Source: Sisyra terminalis
Lineage: Eukaryota; Arthropoda; Insecta; Neuroptera; Sisyridae
Length of the DNA stretch: 64,000 nucleotides
Assembly (NCBI GenBank): GCA_958496175.1
Contig: OY292277.1
Location: 37,521,050-37,585,049 of the forward strand
Direction: 5' to 3'
Positions 25,500 to 43,494 of the stretch are shown here, in pieces. The notes beneath the pieces were generated by a model, which was not told where the DNA came from, did not search any database, and saw nothing but the letters and a program-made list of their open reading frames with translations. Positions within the stretch are counted from its first letter, which is position 1; each line of letters begins with the position of its first letter. Made by a program: the position numbers and the translations under genes.

Positions 25500-26700
25500 A
25501 ATTCGCTTCTGTCATGAAGTTTCTGGATCCGCGTGTACCTTGGTGCATTCAAAGGAAACCTCAAAAATTTATTTTGCACTTTTGTTAAAATTACTGTTGC
25601 TTATAAAGCACCAACTTACTCCTGCATAGGTTAACATTAGCCTAATAAGTACTTTATAAATAATGGGTTTATTTTTTGCACTTTACCCGCTGTTCCTGTT
25701 CAACAAGGTAAAAAGTGCGACAATGAGACCCTTACTTCTTTGCACTAGGTTGTTGGTGTGGAGAGTAAATGTTAATCTTTGGTCCAACGTCACCCCTAAG
25801 TATTTTAATGAAATGGACCATTCGATGTCGTTACTTCCAAGTTTGATTTTTTGATTTATTATTGGTTTCTTTTAGTGAAAATTATGGCTTTGGTTTTATT
25901 TAGGTTTATTTTCATTTTCCATCTCTTGAAGTACTTTAATAACTTTTCTAAAGTATCGCTTAATTTTTTAACCATTGTGTCAATGTGCCTTGATGACACT
26001 GCTATTGCTGTGTCGTCGGCAAAGAGGGACATTGAAATATTTTTCCTAAATGGAATGTCGTTTAAGAATAAGTATAATGAACAGGACTGGTCCTAGTACG
26101 GAACCCTGTGGGACACCAGCTGCCAGAGCATTTTATCAAAGAAGTATGATTTTATTAGTTTTATGATGTAGAGTGGAAATTTGTACAGTATTAATTTATA
26201 GAGTAGTCCGGTAATATTGTCCATTACTCTCGCTAGTTGGGCACTAGTTGAGTGATTTATTCGAAAGCCAAACTGCTCGTTTATCAGTATATTGTTTTGG
26301 TCTAGGTGCTCTATTATCAAACTTTGTATCGCTTTTTCTGTAACTTTACTTAAACTATCTAACAAGCTTATGGGCCTGTAATTATTTGTTAACTGAGGGT
26401 CTTTGCCTTCCTTAGGAATTACTATTACGTTACAATGCTTCCATTTTTTAGGGAAATATTGCAGTTTAATTATGTGGTTAACTATATATGAGAGGTATAC
26501 TATGGCTTTGCGAGGCAAATTTTTCAGGGCTCTGTTGCTAATTTTGTCAGGTCCTGGAGTTTTTTTTTTTTGTCTTTTAATGTACTAATTATCTGTTTTA
26601 TTTTCTTCGGTGTTATCAATTTAATATTTTCCTCCCCAGAATTTGGTTTATTTGTTGTCTCCTTTACTCGCTTCTTAACTCTATTGATGTAATATTTTGA
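25500..26700 (-). pseudogene. Jockey-clade RT palm and thumb, fragment
   Basis: The minus frame 26093-26518 reads FPKKWKHCNVIVIPKEGKDP, NNYRPISLLDSLSKV and NEQFGFR, the classic jockey RT fingers/palm motifs. A frameshift then brings AAGVPQGSVLGPVLF (about 26080-26130). After another shift it reads SLFADDTAIAVSS, whose catalytic FADD codons are at 26012-26023, and W-K-M-K-I-N-L-N-K-T-K. Decayed C-terminal coding continues to about 25500. The segment between motifs 3 and 4 is shortened. No endonuclease is found upstream. Confidence 0.8.
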
Positions 26701-28200
26701 GCTTAAGTTCTGATTTTGTTAACTTATGTTCACAAAATGTGTGGCTAATAGGTTTGCTTTCTCAAAGAAAAATAGAATTTACATTTTAAATATTTAATGC
26801 GGGCTGTATACAAAAGCTTTTTTTTTAAACTAAAGTATTATAATGCGGAATGCAAAAAATATTTAAGCAGATGATAATTTTAATCATTGATTTGATCCCG
26901 GAGATATACCGGCATATGAAATAGCAATTTTACCGTTACGCCACTAAATGGACATTGGACCTGAAAATTTTTTTACAAATGACTTTTTAAATAAATCAAC
27001 TTTGTAATAATGATTTGATTTTCACTTATCTGTGATATATCAGTGTAACAGTAAAGTGCAATTTAAAAATGCAATAACTAAATAAACGATAATGATAACT
27101 ACGCTTAATATTAAAACAATTTATGAAAAAAACAAATATTGCTTAAATAAACACATTGTTTAATCTTATTGAAAAAGGGGAGTCAATTTTTAAATCTCAC
27201 AAATGTATAAACAATTAGTAATATCTGCCTGGTTATGTGGGAAAATCTAATTAACACCAATTTGAAAAGATAAAGTAACATTATTTAAGTTTTTTTTTTA
27301 TGATTTAAATCAAATCACTTCAAACAGCTATTGATATGAGCTTTAGGAAGATAAGCTTTTTCTACTAAGCAAAAACAGTGTAAATTTTAGAAAGTTAAGT
27401 TGAAAATGGATCAGTAATTTTTTGTTGCCTTCTCCAGAAATAATTAAATCCGTTTTAAGGGTAGTTTTTATCATGCTAAACTTACTATATGTTTTTAATA
27501 ATTGATTAACATAAGTCCAACACGAAAATTTAATTATTCTGGTATTAAAAAACGCATAAAATACTTAAAAAATTATCTCTTATTCTGGCCATCTGTGCCA
27601 ATATTGATATTTGAGATTAATATTTCACGTCGATGTTGTCACCGCGATGTACTTATAAGGGTATGAGTTTGCGGGAATATAACAAGCACCCTAATCTCAA
27701 AGTGAGAATCACTAAAAACTGCGAAAGCGAATGATACATAGCTTTTGTACATACAAAGACATTTCAAATATTTTTTTTTCTGATGAAAAAAGCTCGCTTT
27801 TTTATGAAGACGACGCTTGTGCTTTTGATGCGTATTAGAACCTTGTGAAGATGAAAATGATAAAAATTGATCATATACGAATTACGTTTGATGTGAAAAG
27901 ATAAAAACACATTTTTTTTTCAGACTATTTATAACATTAATCTTATTAATACCTCTTTTATCAAAGAAACTTTCTCCAAAAATTATGAGAATATCAAACT
28001 TATATTATACCAACAGACAAATACCTACGTAAGATTGACTTATATATTCGTAGAATTACCAAGCTTTCTTTTACAATATACTTGCTAGGTTATTGGTGTT
28101 TCATATATTTATGTATTTTTTGTTATACATTCTCATCTCCTGAATATTTCATAGCTATTGAAATTTAATATACTTCAGTCTTTCTTATTAACTTACAAAT
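26701..28200. other. No gene recognised
   Basis: AT-rich with short ORFs only. No repeats with identifiable ends. Confidence 0.45.
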
Positions 28201-28892
28201 AATATAATTTTCATGTTTATAATCTAGTAATGCTCAATAATACAGAGGTACCCCAAACGAATCATGTCAAGTATCTGAGAATGTACCTGGATAGACGGTT
28301 AACTTGGGCAAAACATATAAAAGAAAAAAGAAAGCAGCTTAACAAGAAATACGGAAAGTTGTATTGGCTGATTGGTCACCAGTCATAGTTGACCATAGAA
28401 AACAAAATTGGTCGTGTACAAATCAATAATTAAACCAATTTGGACCTATGAAGTGGAACTTTGGGGCACAGCATCCAACTCAAATGTGGAAATAATACAA
28501 AGATTTCAATCCAAAGTTCTGCGGACAATAATCGGTGCACCATGGTACATAAATAATTAAAGAACCCACAACGATCTACAGGTCATTAATAATCAAACCA
28601 CCTTGCCTTGAATCTGCTTGATAACAGTGCGGATGTTAAGCGTCTCAAAAGAATGTCGATACTTGACCTAACAGACCGATTTTAGTGAACTTAGTTGTTA
28701 GTGTTATTAAATTTAAGAATACTATTTATGCTATAATTATATTTAGAATATTATTAATGTTGTTTAACTATAGTTTTTAATGTTAATTGTGTCATTGGAC
28801 ACAACTAACCCACGAGTGTTGAAAGTGTGTCCTATTGCAATTATTGCCAAGAGGCAGATGGTGCAAAAACAAAATTTGTAAATAAAAAAAAA
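28201..28892 (+). pseudogene. Jockey-clade element 3' end with poly-A tail
   Basis: The plus strand reads QTNHVKYLRMYLDRRLTWAK and KKYGKLYWLIG, then, through stops and shifts, a segment corresponding to the W-G-T-A-S-N-S-N-V thumb region and RFQSKVLRTI. This is followed by a C-terminal SVLDL-like end, a 3' UTR and an A-rich tail at about 28878-28892. 5'-truncated with several stops, so inactive. A different family from the copies at 19471 and 25500. Confidence 0.7.
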
Positions 28893-28919
28893 TGTTTATA
28901 ATACTTTGAAATTACCTAC

Positions 28920-29105
28920 ATCCAAAGCTTTTAGAAAAATGTATCTTAGTTACTATGAAGTAACTTGATTACTTTAAAGTATCTAAGTTACTGCATCTTT
29001 GTTCTTTTATTTTTGTACCAAAAGTAACTAATACCTCAAATTCTTTTTAAAACAAACTTGATGTAACTTAAAAAGATATCGAAAAGTATCTAAAATAACA
29101 ATAGA
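28920..29105. repeat. Dispersed AAAGTATC-rich element, copy 2
   Basis: Alternating AGTAACTT / AAAGTATCTAAG segments similar to 18395-18590 and 36055-36200. The ends are not definable. Confidence 0.35.
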
Positions 29106-29624
29106 TGACTAAAAACTACCTGATTTCAGAGGATTTTCATGAAAAATCAACATCATCAAATCAATTTCGATATTTTAATTTTCATGTATTGTATTTTATC
29201 AAGAAACGTAATCTATAACTAACTCTAAATGTTAAACTAATACTAAATGTTTAGAATTGAAACAACGCAGAAATGTGCTACGAAATGAGAAGCTTTGACT
29301 TCATATTTCGGTCCCAAAGGTGGCAGTATGAGCTTAAGTGGATTTAAATGAAAGTATAGAATTAAAGCTGGCGAAAAATTGAATAGATGGCGAACGCAGC
29401 TTAATCATAAGGATCATATGAGTCCTCAAAGTTCAGAATTTATTACATAGCAAAGATAGAAACGATAGAAAACGTAAAATTTCTAGAGTAAATCAACGAA
29501 ATCAACCTAAACTTTCCTTCTTTAAAAACCTAATAAAGTCGATGACAAAAAAAATCTCATCCATTAAATACAAACTACACAAAACAGCAAAAGCTAAGTA
29601 AACTTCATAAACGAACTTTTTTAA

Positions 29625-30275
29625 TCCGATGAGAAAATATGTCCTTATAAGGATATCTCATACGTCTCATACCTTAAACACTAACTTAACTTCCCGTTTT
29701 AATTTCCAAGGATATACCCATTAAATAGAAAATGTTTCAATGCAATACGGTTAAGGATGAAACAGTCTAAAATATTCTACTTCATTTCACCGAAAAAACC
29801 CATCCCTTGTATCATTTTTATGCACCAAAAAATTGACCTTTTTGAAACTTTGAAACGATATTGCGGGTGTCCTTTTGCACATAGGACAAATTTTTTTTCA
29901 CATTACTATTCAAGTAAGGACATTGTTATATAATCCGATTATAAAATATGTCCTTATAAGGAAAAGCCACCCCTCGAGAACTACCAATTTTAAGGCGTAT
30001 TTTAGAGCATGCTTTTTCACATCCTTAACATTCCGTTTTAATTTTTCAAGGATATAGCCATTAAATGGAAAATGTTTCAATGCAATATGGTTAAGGATGA
30101 ATCAGTCTAAAATATTCTACTCCATTTCATCGAAAAAAATCATCTCTTATGCACTTTTTTTATGTACTAGGAAATTGTCCTTTTTGAAACTTTGAAACGA
30201 TATTGCGGATGTGCTTTTCACACAGGACAAAATTGTTTTTCATATTATAATTCGCGAAATGGGTCTTATTTTATA
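29625..30275 (+). repeat. Left array of about 340-bp tandem repeats (about 1.9 units)
   Basis: Key landmarks recur about 344 bp apart: GAAACTTTGAAACGATATTGCG at about 29846 and about 30190, and AATGTTTCAATGCAATA at about 29730 and about 30073. A partial extra unit precedes 29690. The same unit recurs in inverted orientation at 32335-33090. A 60-codon frame (29875-30057) lies inside the unit, but its conservation follows the DNA repeat and I do not call it a gene. Confidence 0.75.
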
Positions 30276-32334
30276 AACCATCGAGAAAAATTACTCTAAT
30301 CAGAAAAAGTCATCCTTGCAATTATCCATTGTTTTTACAAATTGTAGATATTAGGCAACCCGTTATTCATTTATGCAATTGAGCTTCGGCATAAGTTCCC
30401 TTATTTACAACTGAATATAAATTGGACGTATGATTTGTTTGTTTTTTTTTAATTTAAATCAATGTATTTTTATAGAATCAACTTACCTGAAAAATGAGGA
30501 CAAGGGCAGTTTTGTTGGGGTTGAAAAAAGTATTATCCTTTTGGGAGATAAATATTTAGTAAGTGCTTAGTGTTATTGAAACTTGTAAATATTGTTCTAA
30601 TTGAATTTTTCACTACAAAGGAAGCTGACTGAGGACATTAGAGAATTATTCAATAGATTTGAATTGTTCACCATTTCCAAATGGCCGTTTGAAGAATGGA
30701 TGCGGATCATTCGAAAATCCTCAATCAAATTCCTGAAGAATATCATTTCCTCAATTGGTAGCTACTGAGAAGAATACGAATGGATTTACTACAACAATTA
30801 ATGGTGTAAATTGTGTTTCAATAAATCAGTGAACGTGAAGTGGTAAAGTGGTTCAAGTGATAAATAATTCAGATATCACAAAATTCAAAATATTTTTATT
30901 AACTCAATATTTTTGAAAGATTGTAACAATTAATACTTTCGCATATTTTATATAAACAATTGTAAATTTTCAAAAAACTGTTATTGTATTATTGTATATA
31001 TTTAATTGATATTTAACAATAATAAATTTATGTTAATAGAATACATTGTTTCAATTCGATTTTCAGCACCTATCCTCTTGAATTTTATAATTCAAAATTT
31101 TTTTTTACAGTTAGAATACATATAAGAGTTAAATTAATAATAAGGTAGGTATAATAAAAAAGGAAGTATAATAAAATTAATGAGGTAAGTAAGGTAGGTA
31201 CAATAGGTTTTCGTTAGAATATCGAATATTACGATAAAAGCCAATATCGAAAAATATCTTAACTTTTCGATGTCCTTAATCGCTTTTTTTTGCATATTAA
31301 AATTTGTTATTTTATAAAGCCATTCTATTGAAATACCAATTTGTTTTTTATAAAAAAAGGATGAAGGAATTTAAAATATTGCAATGTTTTTCGAAAACTT
31401 TTCAATTTTCTCATGGAGCAGCTATGGTTCGAATATGGTCGAGAAGTTTTAATTATTTCGATCTAATTTTTTTTTCAATTTTCTACAAATCTCATGAATT
31501 GTTTAAATATGAGTTTTAACATCATTTACATATATCATATGATAGCCGCATCGCTATGGTCGCCGCCACTACCGGAGCTGAGTTTCCCAGGTTCGCATCC
31601 CGAAAGGGGTAAGTGTTTTTTCTTATTTCTAATGATTGATATTTATTCCTTACAGTTTATTTAATTAACATTAATAATTATTTCCAGACATTGCTTCATC
31701 GAAATATTCGATCGATCAGTTCCAGCCTTTGGGGGTTGGGGAAAGTGATAGATTGATTACGTAGGTTTTTTTTTTTTGATTCCGCATGTGACATCACCTA
31801 ATGACGTCATTCCCGAAAAAATGAGGGGGAGAATATCAAATTTTTGATTTTCGGGAAATAGGATTTAGGAAATGGCTTTGTCAGGCTCTAGGAAGCCTAA
31901 AAAACATATCCTTAAATTGATTTTTTATTTTTTGGAGGAAATTTTTCGGGCAAAATCCGAAAAATTCTGAAAACTTAGCCAAAATTGAGACTTTTTTCAA
32001 CTTTAACATCGAATATTATGAAAACTATCGATCGTGGGTTAACGATCGTTAGCTTATTCGATAGCGCTTGAATTACTCTATCGATGGTGTGAAAATAGTT
32101 TAGGAAAAGCTAAAGGGAACAATTTTTTTTTTTCAACTTTTCAGAAATTTCAAATGGTTCACCAAATGCATATTGATTTTATAAAAAAAATTTTAAAATA
32201 TTTTTCGTCGAATTTTCCAATGAAATACATACCATAGCTGCATTACGTTACGTACGTAGCATACATCGAAAAAAGTCAGTACTTTTCGATATCGTTAATG
32301 GTTTTTTCGTTATTTAAATTTCACCTATTGTGCT
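30276..32334. other. Central segment between inverted tandem arrays
   Basis: About 2.06 kb with no transposase-like ORF. It contains a second pair of TATCGA/TCGATA-rich stretches (about 31210-31290 and about 31990-32110, 32270-32300) and a less AT-rich block at 31545-31620. If the arrays are foldback arms, this is the loop. Confidence 0.4.
31545..31620 (+). repeat. Possible tRNA-like SINE promoter
   Basis: A GC-richer island with a B-box-like GGTTCGCATCCC about 45 bases after a weak A-box-like GCTATGGTCGCCGCC. It cannot be folded into a credible tRNA by eye. Low confidence. Confidence 0.25.
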
Positions 32335-33090
32335 AGTTGTGCAAAAGGACTCCTGCAATATCGTTTCAAAGTTTCAAAAAGGACAATTTTTTAGTACGTA
32401 TAAAGGATATAAGGGATGGTTTTTTTCGGTGAAATGGAGTAGAATATTTTAGACTAACTCGTCCTTAACCATATTGCATTGAAACATTTTCTATTTAATG
32501 GCTATATCGTTGAAAAATTAAAACGGGAAGTTAAGGATTTAAAAAAGCATGCACTAAAATACACCTTAAAATTTGTCGTTTTCGAGGGGTGACTTTTCCT
32601 TATAAGAACATATTTTATAAACAGATTATATAACAATGTCCTAGCGTGAATGGTAGAGAAAAAAATTTTGTCCTGTGTGCAAAAGGGCATCCGCAATATC
32701 GTTTCAAAGTTTCTAAAAGAACAATTTTGTAGTGCATACAAAGGATATAAGGGATGGTTTTTTTCGGTGGAATGCAGTAGAATATTTTAGACTAACTCGT
32801 CCTTAACCATATTGCATTAAAACATTTTCTAATTAATGGCTATATCGTTAGAAAATTGCAACGGGAAGTTAAGGATGTGGAAAAGCATGCATTAAAATTG
32901 GTAGTTCTCGAGGGGTGGCTTTTCCTGATAAGGGTTTTTATTCTCAACGGATTATAAACCGATGTGTTTACTTAAGTCGCAAGGTGAACAAATTTTGTCC
33001 CTTGTGCACAAAGGACAACCGCAATATCATTTCAAAATTTCAGAAAGGGTAATTTTAATTGCCAAAAATGTATTTAAGGGATGGTGTTTA
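32335..33090 (-). repeat. Right array of about 340-bp tandem repeats (about 2.2 units), inverted
   Basis: GCAATATCGTTTCAAAGTTTC occurs at about 32358 and about 32694, and a diverged GCAATATCATTTCAAAATTTC at about 33021, a spacing of about 330-340 bp. ACGGGAAGTTAAGGAT recurs at about 32523 and about 32868. Each unit is the reverse complement of the units at 29625-30275. The third unit is partial and more diverged. Confidence 0.75.
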
Positions 33091-34496
33091 AACATTAAAA
33101 TATAGAGGATATCATGGACGAATCTTTCAAGACTTTAAATATTCTAAAGCGTCTCTTGATTTTTTTGAAATTTTTTGTCCATTTGAAATCAACATAATTT
33201 TGGATTAATTTTCCATTATCAATATAATTATGACCTAATAAATATCTGGAGAATCAAAATTATTAGAAATGCATGAATATCAAGTTCTACAATTAAAATA
33301 TTAGTCTACGCCAATTACTGAATTATGGAAATTTGTACCAGAATCGAAGTATCTTGAATAAAAAAAGGCTGCTTGTCGAATTTTTTAATATTCGGATCAC
33401 TGTACTTATGTGAATCCTTTAATTCCATTTTAAAATTTGTGAAATCCAAATATCAATCTGGATTTACTAAACAGTAGCGTAAAGCGGTGCTGTCATCAAT
33501 TATTCACCAAATTTTAAAGAAATATCTAGAAAAGGAAAATAAATTTGTTTAGTTTTTAGTTTTTAAATTCAATACACATATTTTGAACTTTTATTCCTTC
33601 GATATATTTCAATAAATATAATTTCTGTAAAAAAATAATACCTCTTTTGCATACCTTTTAAATACGTATTCAATTGAGGCTGGGGAAATATTTAAAACTT
33701 TGAAAAATGGCTAGGATTATCAAAAAGCTAGCCCCCTCTGCTCTATATGATAAATTTGAGAAATGACTCAACTGATATACATTATAGAAAAGAAATTTTA
33801 GAAGTAAAATTTTCTTCGCAACTTGACACAATATAATTTTACTTCAAAAGATTGACTTGGTTAGCGAAGTGAGCAGAATTGGATTAATTTAGTTTTCTAA
33901 AACTCAATTATTGCTAATTTTGTGATTCCTTAGGTACAATAAAATAAACACAATATTCATTTCAAAATGCTATTTATTCGATTTGTTAAGATAAATACAT
34001 TCATCTATAACGTTTCAACGTATGAAATTTAATTGTTCAATTCATTTGCACGATATGATTTGTTTTTTATTTAGACATTGTTTAATAACTGTAAAGTTTG
34101 AAGCTCTTTTATGGGTATTTTCTACATTTTTTATCGAAAGGCACATGGATAAAACCAAAACATATTTTAATAAACATAAATAATTATTTAACTTGGTTTA
34201 TTTTTTTTAAATGGTTAAAAAATTGCAATAAAATCTTTCCTAAAAAAATCAAATAATCTTTATAATTACAATATTATTTATTAAGTCCTGAGCATGTTTG
34301 GTTTTTACTTAAACAATATAAATATACAGTACTTAAATTAACAAAATTAAGTCGCAACAATAACATACTGTAAGTTTAAAAAAATATGTACATTAGTAAC
34401 ATTAAAATAATCCTCCTTTTTCTTCAAAAATATACAAACATAAATTGATAGGAATTCATAAAATAGGTATTATAATAAAAATAAATGAATTATTGT
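33091..34496. other. No additional gene; 3' flank of TMEM185 gene
   Basis: AT-rich. Possible minus-strand polyadenylation signal (TTTATT on plus) near 34275-34280, downstream of the TMEM185 stop codon. Nothing else recognised. Confidence 0.45.
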
Positions 34497-38040
<3,544 letters not shown>

Positions 38041-38726
38041 TTTATATAAAATAGATTTTATTTAGTTAAAATTTATATTTGAAACATCAATTATTTATAA
38101 CAAATTACAAGTCACAGCGCCATTTTTATTTACAAGCCTTTCATTGTAAACATTTTCGTCATTGTGAAGAATGCCTTACGATAGCTAAATTCGTTTTGCG
38201 AATTTGTTGAAATAAGTTTAAAATGAACTCAATTAATTTATAGTAGACCATTATATTAAATAAAATATTTAAATATTAATTAAAGCAATCGTTGAATTAT
38301 TTTAAAATTGCACCTGATTACACTTGTCATGGCAGTTCAGTGCACCAGTCAGCACCAGTTGGCACTAGTGTAACAACTTTTGACACTTAAAAAGCGGTGA
38401 ATACAAATTGGTTTAAATGAAAGAAATTCATATACGAATACTTCGAAAGATAAACACATCTTTAATAAAAAGAAAATTATTTACATGTTTCATATTTCCA
38501 TATTAATTTAACATATTCTTTCTTTAGATTTAAAAACGGTTTATATAAAAAAATGCAACTTTATACAAATGTATAAAAACAAAATTACTGTAAATATTAT
38601 AAGGTTTACTATTTGTAAACTATTTCAAATGTAAACTAATATAATAACAAAACCCAAAGATTTAATCTATTGGAATGTATGTTTGTGCACTTAATAAATA
38701 ATAGGATTTAATTTAAAAGTTGGCAT
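38041..38726. promoter_or_regulatory. Interval between TMEM185 start and ZIP9 stop
   Basis: About 690 bp that must hold the TMEM185 5' UTR/promoter and the ZIP9 3' UTR. The minus strand has no convincing TATA box close to the start codon. No other feature seen. Confidence 0.3.
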
Positions 38727-40852
38727 TTAATGATGGTGGCCCATTGTTAGTAGTAACGGCATAAGAGCTCCTACGATCAATATTAATAATTCACAATTAT
38801 TGATACCACCAAAACCTTTGGCATTAGTAGATATTTCTACACTAGGTAAATGACTATGAGTTCCATGAACATTTTGAGTAAGTTCGGGTAAAACATGAAC
38901 GGTCGCCACATACAAAAATGTTCCAGCAGAAAACAGCATTGCAATACCTAGAAAAACAATAACTTGTTAAAAATGAACTACTGAAGCAAGAATTTCAACA
39001 GCTTTTAAAAACTATAAGTTTGTAAATCATACTACCAATCTGAAATTTTCAAATTATTTTCATTATAATTAAATAAAAATTAGCAAGTAATACGTAAATT
39101 ATTTTCATTTTTAACAATAACACCAATATAGTTTAAACATATGAGTGTTACGTTGCTGAGAAGGGAAAAAGAGGAAACAATATACTCAGGAAACATAAAC
39201 TTTTCTGGTTTTCGTTGATGTACACGATGGCACCTAAACGCGGAACTAACAATCTGATATTTGATACTAATCAAATGCATGATATCTGAGTATAGACTTC
39301 TGACATAGAATGTTAATTTTCAACCATTCAATATAATAATAAAAAAATATCTACAATTTTTTCTTTAATCTTCCAAAGGCCTAAATAGTTCAGAATTGCG
39401 AAACGATGCATAGAATGTCTGAGAAGAAAAGTAAAATTTGTCAAAGTTAGAACGAGAGTCTTATATATTGCAATTTTGCATTTAATGCACAATTTCTACG
39501 GTAGAAACTTACGACTTTTCTTTCTATTCTTATTAAAAACGTACTCGTCACTATGTGACGTCATTATGGTTGCTCTTATCTGGGTCAGCAAATGGCAAGC
39601 TTCTATTTATTTAAGGGTAGAATTTCAGAAAAAATGAAGATGCATCTGTAGAAAATGCTTCACTTTTGTAAAGAACTGTATATTAATAATATACTCGTAT
39701 TTAAAAATGTTAAAAAAATATACTTTTACGATTTCAATCTTCTAATTAATAACTCACATTCACCATTGGTTCATTACTTAAATAAATATAATATGAATTT
39801 CCTAAATCAGTATTACTGTTATATTTTGTTAAATCAATTGGTCATTTAGTTGATTACCCTCTTAAATTTTCATACGATATATTATTATCAGGCAATTATT
39901 ATCATTTATCGTGCAACTCTTATCGTCATTTATTGCTATCAATTCCCATTTATGGTATAACATATTCTTCAATATTTGAATAATTTCTACAAACCTGTTG
40001 CATTAACTGAGCTCAAAGTTTCCTTTCCTTCTTGCCCAATTCCAAAATATGTAACCATTGTTGATACAGGAGCGGCTAACGCAAATATAAGCAAATGTTT
40101 TCGAATTCTTTGACTAAAATTTGTTAAAAAATTAGATTATATGCAATTTAATAAACAACTAAATTTACCGATCAATTCCTTCGTGCATCAAAAATGTTAC
40201 TAATCCAAAAGCGGCAGGAGCTTTATGTAACATTATAGCTAGAAAAACTATCATTTCTACGTCGGCATGACTCGTGGTTGCAGCAGCACCCAAAGCAATT
40301 CCATCAGCTAAAATTTGAAAATATAAAAAATATATTTAAAATTTAAATTGATTTTGATTTTACCTGCTGCGTGAACAACAAGACCGACAGTAGCTGTTAC
40401 GTTTCTCTCAGCCGGGTTAGTAGCTTGATTACGTCTAGCCGATATCTGATCAACTAACAGCATAAAAATAAATCCCAAAACTAAAGAAATTCCTATAACA
40501 GAATGGGCATCACTTTCTTCATGGATTGGGACAACAGCAACGTCAGCTGGATTCGATACACCAGTTCTTGGAGATACAGGTAGACTATATTTGGGATCGT
40601 GTCCACTGTCTAAAGATCTCACACCCTCGGGTATTATAACAGCTAAGGCTGTTCCAACAAGTAATCCAGCGCCAAAAACAGTAACTTTTTTCAGTTTTTC
40701 CTAAAATGCATGTAAATAGAAATACTTTGTAAACTTTAATAACTTTGATAAATTACCTCGGAAAAGTTGATTACTAAGGGTATCGATCCGGCAAAATAAC
40801 TCCCTACTAACATAACTAATACTAATAATATTAACATAAATGTTTCTTCCAT
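38727..40852 (-). CDS. SLC39A9: ZIP9 (SLC39A9) zinc transporter, complete, 5 exons
   Basis: Exons: 40757-40852, 40364-40700, 40169-40307, 39995-40113 and 38727-38947. All have GT/AG introns (55-56 bp except the last, 1047 bp). Total 912 nt, 303 aa, against about 307 aa for vertebrate ZIP9. The ZIP signature regions are intact: [12 protein letters not shown] in TM2, [14 protein letters not shown] (the TM4 metal site, crossing the exon 2-3 junction) and [13 protein letters not shown] in TM5. [17 protein letters not shown] follows in exon 5, and the C-terminus ends in a GHHH-type His cluster. Family members move zinc into the cytosol from the Golgi and plasma membrane; vertebrate ZIP9 is also described as a membrane androgen receptor. 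The loop between TM3 helices is shorter in histidines than usual. No frame damage. Confidence 0.95.
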
Positions 40853-41302
40853 TTTTTCACGTTATAAATAGGTATATCACGATATATCTTAAAACTGAAG
40901 TCAAATCACTTATATTGCATATTTTTTTTTATTTCGCTTTATGTTAAAGAATTGCAGTCAATAAAAGTATACTTATATTAGTTCGAATAAAAATTGTCGA
41001 GTAATACAATAGTAATAAATATTTTATTCATTTCAATGTCTCAATATGCTTATACGATAAAAATTATGAAGTTGTCAAGCTGTCAAAAAAAATAATCTTA
41101 AATTGACAGCTCAGATTTAGACATCGTTAGAATTCGGTTTTCGGGTCAAATCGGAAAAATTTAAATAGTGATGGGATAAAACCGATAGAACTATAATTTA
41201 TAACATTTATAAATCAGGAAAACTAGAGTTTTAAATTTATTTAACTTTTATTGTCCTTTTTACTATCATTATTATTATAAATATTTAATAACAAAAATAC
41301 TT

Positions 41303-42008
<706 letters not shown>

Positions 42009-43494
42009 ATTTTTACTGACAAAGTACTATTATATGTCTCCTGATTTATATCATATTATTTGAGTAATATTATTAATAAATATAATATGATTTTTGCTAA
42101 GTCTTTGTTTTTTTTTAAAAAAAATATATTTTTTACATGATAAAAAATTGTTTGGTTGTCATTTTAGATTGATATTATAGAACCTATTTTACATTTGGTT
42201 TGTATCTATGATAACGCGCCGATTTCAAATTTGGGGTATGTGATATGTTATGTAAGAGTACAAAAAAGGGTCATATTCCTTTTAGGTCAGTTAAAAACTG
42301 GCCAAGTTAAGTTTTTTATTTATTTTTAATTTAATTCGCGAATTAATTGGTCTATAATGAATATTTAGCCACAAAAGAGACAATTACATCAGATTAGAAT
42401 TTAATTCAGGGCCGATTCTAAGGTGTTGGCCGCCCTTGTGCAAAGATCTAATGTGCCGACCCCCTAAAAAAAATTTCGGGAAAATCGAAAACTATTTTAT
42501 TTTTTAATCGATTAAAAGAAATTCAAATTTCCAGGTCAACAATACATATTTTTTGTAAGTATAACCAGCCGGCATTTTCCACAGTGTAATCCGTTTTTCA
42601 TAATTCTTTTTTATTGGATAGAGAATACATTGAAGTTGGTCTCTTTTAAATTTTAAAAATTCAAACCGTCGTTTGAAGAGATTGATTGATGGCTTTGTGC
42701 ACTAAATTTTATAAAGTTTATAATATGAACTTTCATAAACATACAAAAAAACAAAAAAAAAATACATTGAAAATATAAAAACTATAGACTATATCGCTTT
42801 TTTAAAAAAAAATCTTTAAGAATATTTAGTCAACGTTCATAATGACGAAATTCCTGTTCAAAAAGTTTTCTATAGTTTTCCGGAAATAAAAAAAAATATT
42901 GTTGGGAAGTCTTTAGTGACCTTAACATTTTTGTGCAAAAAATTTCAAATGGACGTATTTGTACGATTGAGATAATATCTCAATTCATACGTAAAAAGAT
43001 TTTTTTCGAGGTTGATTTTTAGAGAGGGGTCTTAAAACATGATAAACTTACATATTTCAGTATGAGACTTGAAAAAAATAGTCGTTTTTTGCACCACCCT
43101 AATGTAGGTATAGGCGGTATAGGTATTCACAAACACTTAAGAAAAACTAAATAAAGACCTAAAAGACAAATCTTTAACGCATCTTATATATTTTGTATTT
43201 ATTTAATAAATAAATATTTTAAATACACATTAACTTTCAATTTTGTAGTTATACTTCCTTCTACTTTCGAACGTTTAACATTCGCACAAATTTTCAGGAA
43301 CCAATTATATACGCAAGTCGAGGTCCTCCTGTATTTTGATCAGTTTCTTTTACTCGACGTTATTTTAATATATTTTTATGTGACCGGGTGAGAAAAACGA
43401 CACAAAATTACAATGAAGATACTACAATAAAGATAATTTAATAAATTCTTACAATATGGATTACAATGTAAATAACTAAGACAAGTATTTCAAA
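42009..43494. other. Intergenic DNA with one possible hAT end
   Basis: CAGGGCCGATTCTAAGG (from 42407) and the following GGCCGCCCTTGTGC resemble the common CAGGGCCGG-type hAT MITE terminus. The partner end is not clear (perhaps eroded near 43110). Otherwise AT-rich with no gene. TTTATT at about 43198 on plus may be the polyadenylation signal of the next gene. Confidence 0.35.

Noticed and set aside
29875..32741. Similar small ORFs at 29875-30057 (+) and 32502-32741 (-), as a conserved peptide
   Set aside because: They lie in equivalent places of the repeated DNA unit. The similarity is explained by the repeat, and other units have stops.
39080..39280. Minus ORF between ZIP9 exons 4 and 5
   Set aside because: Lies in an intron whose flanking exons join in phase. 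It shows no similarity to ZIP proteins.
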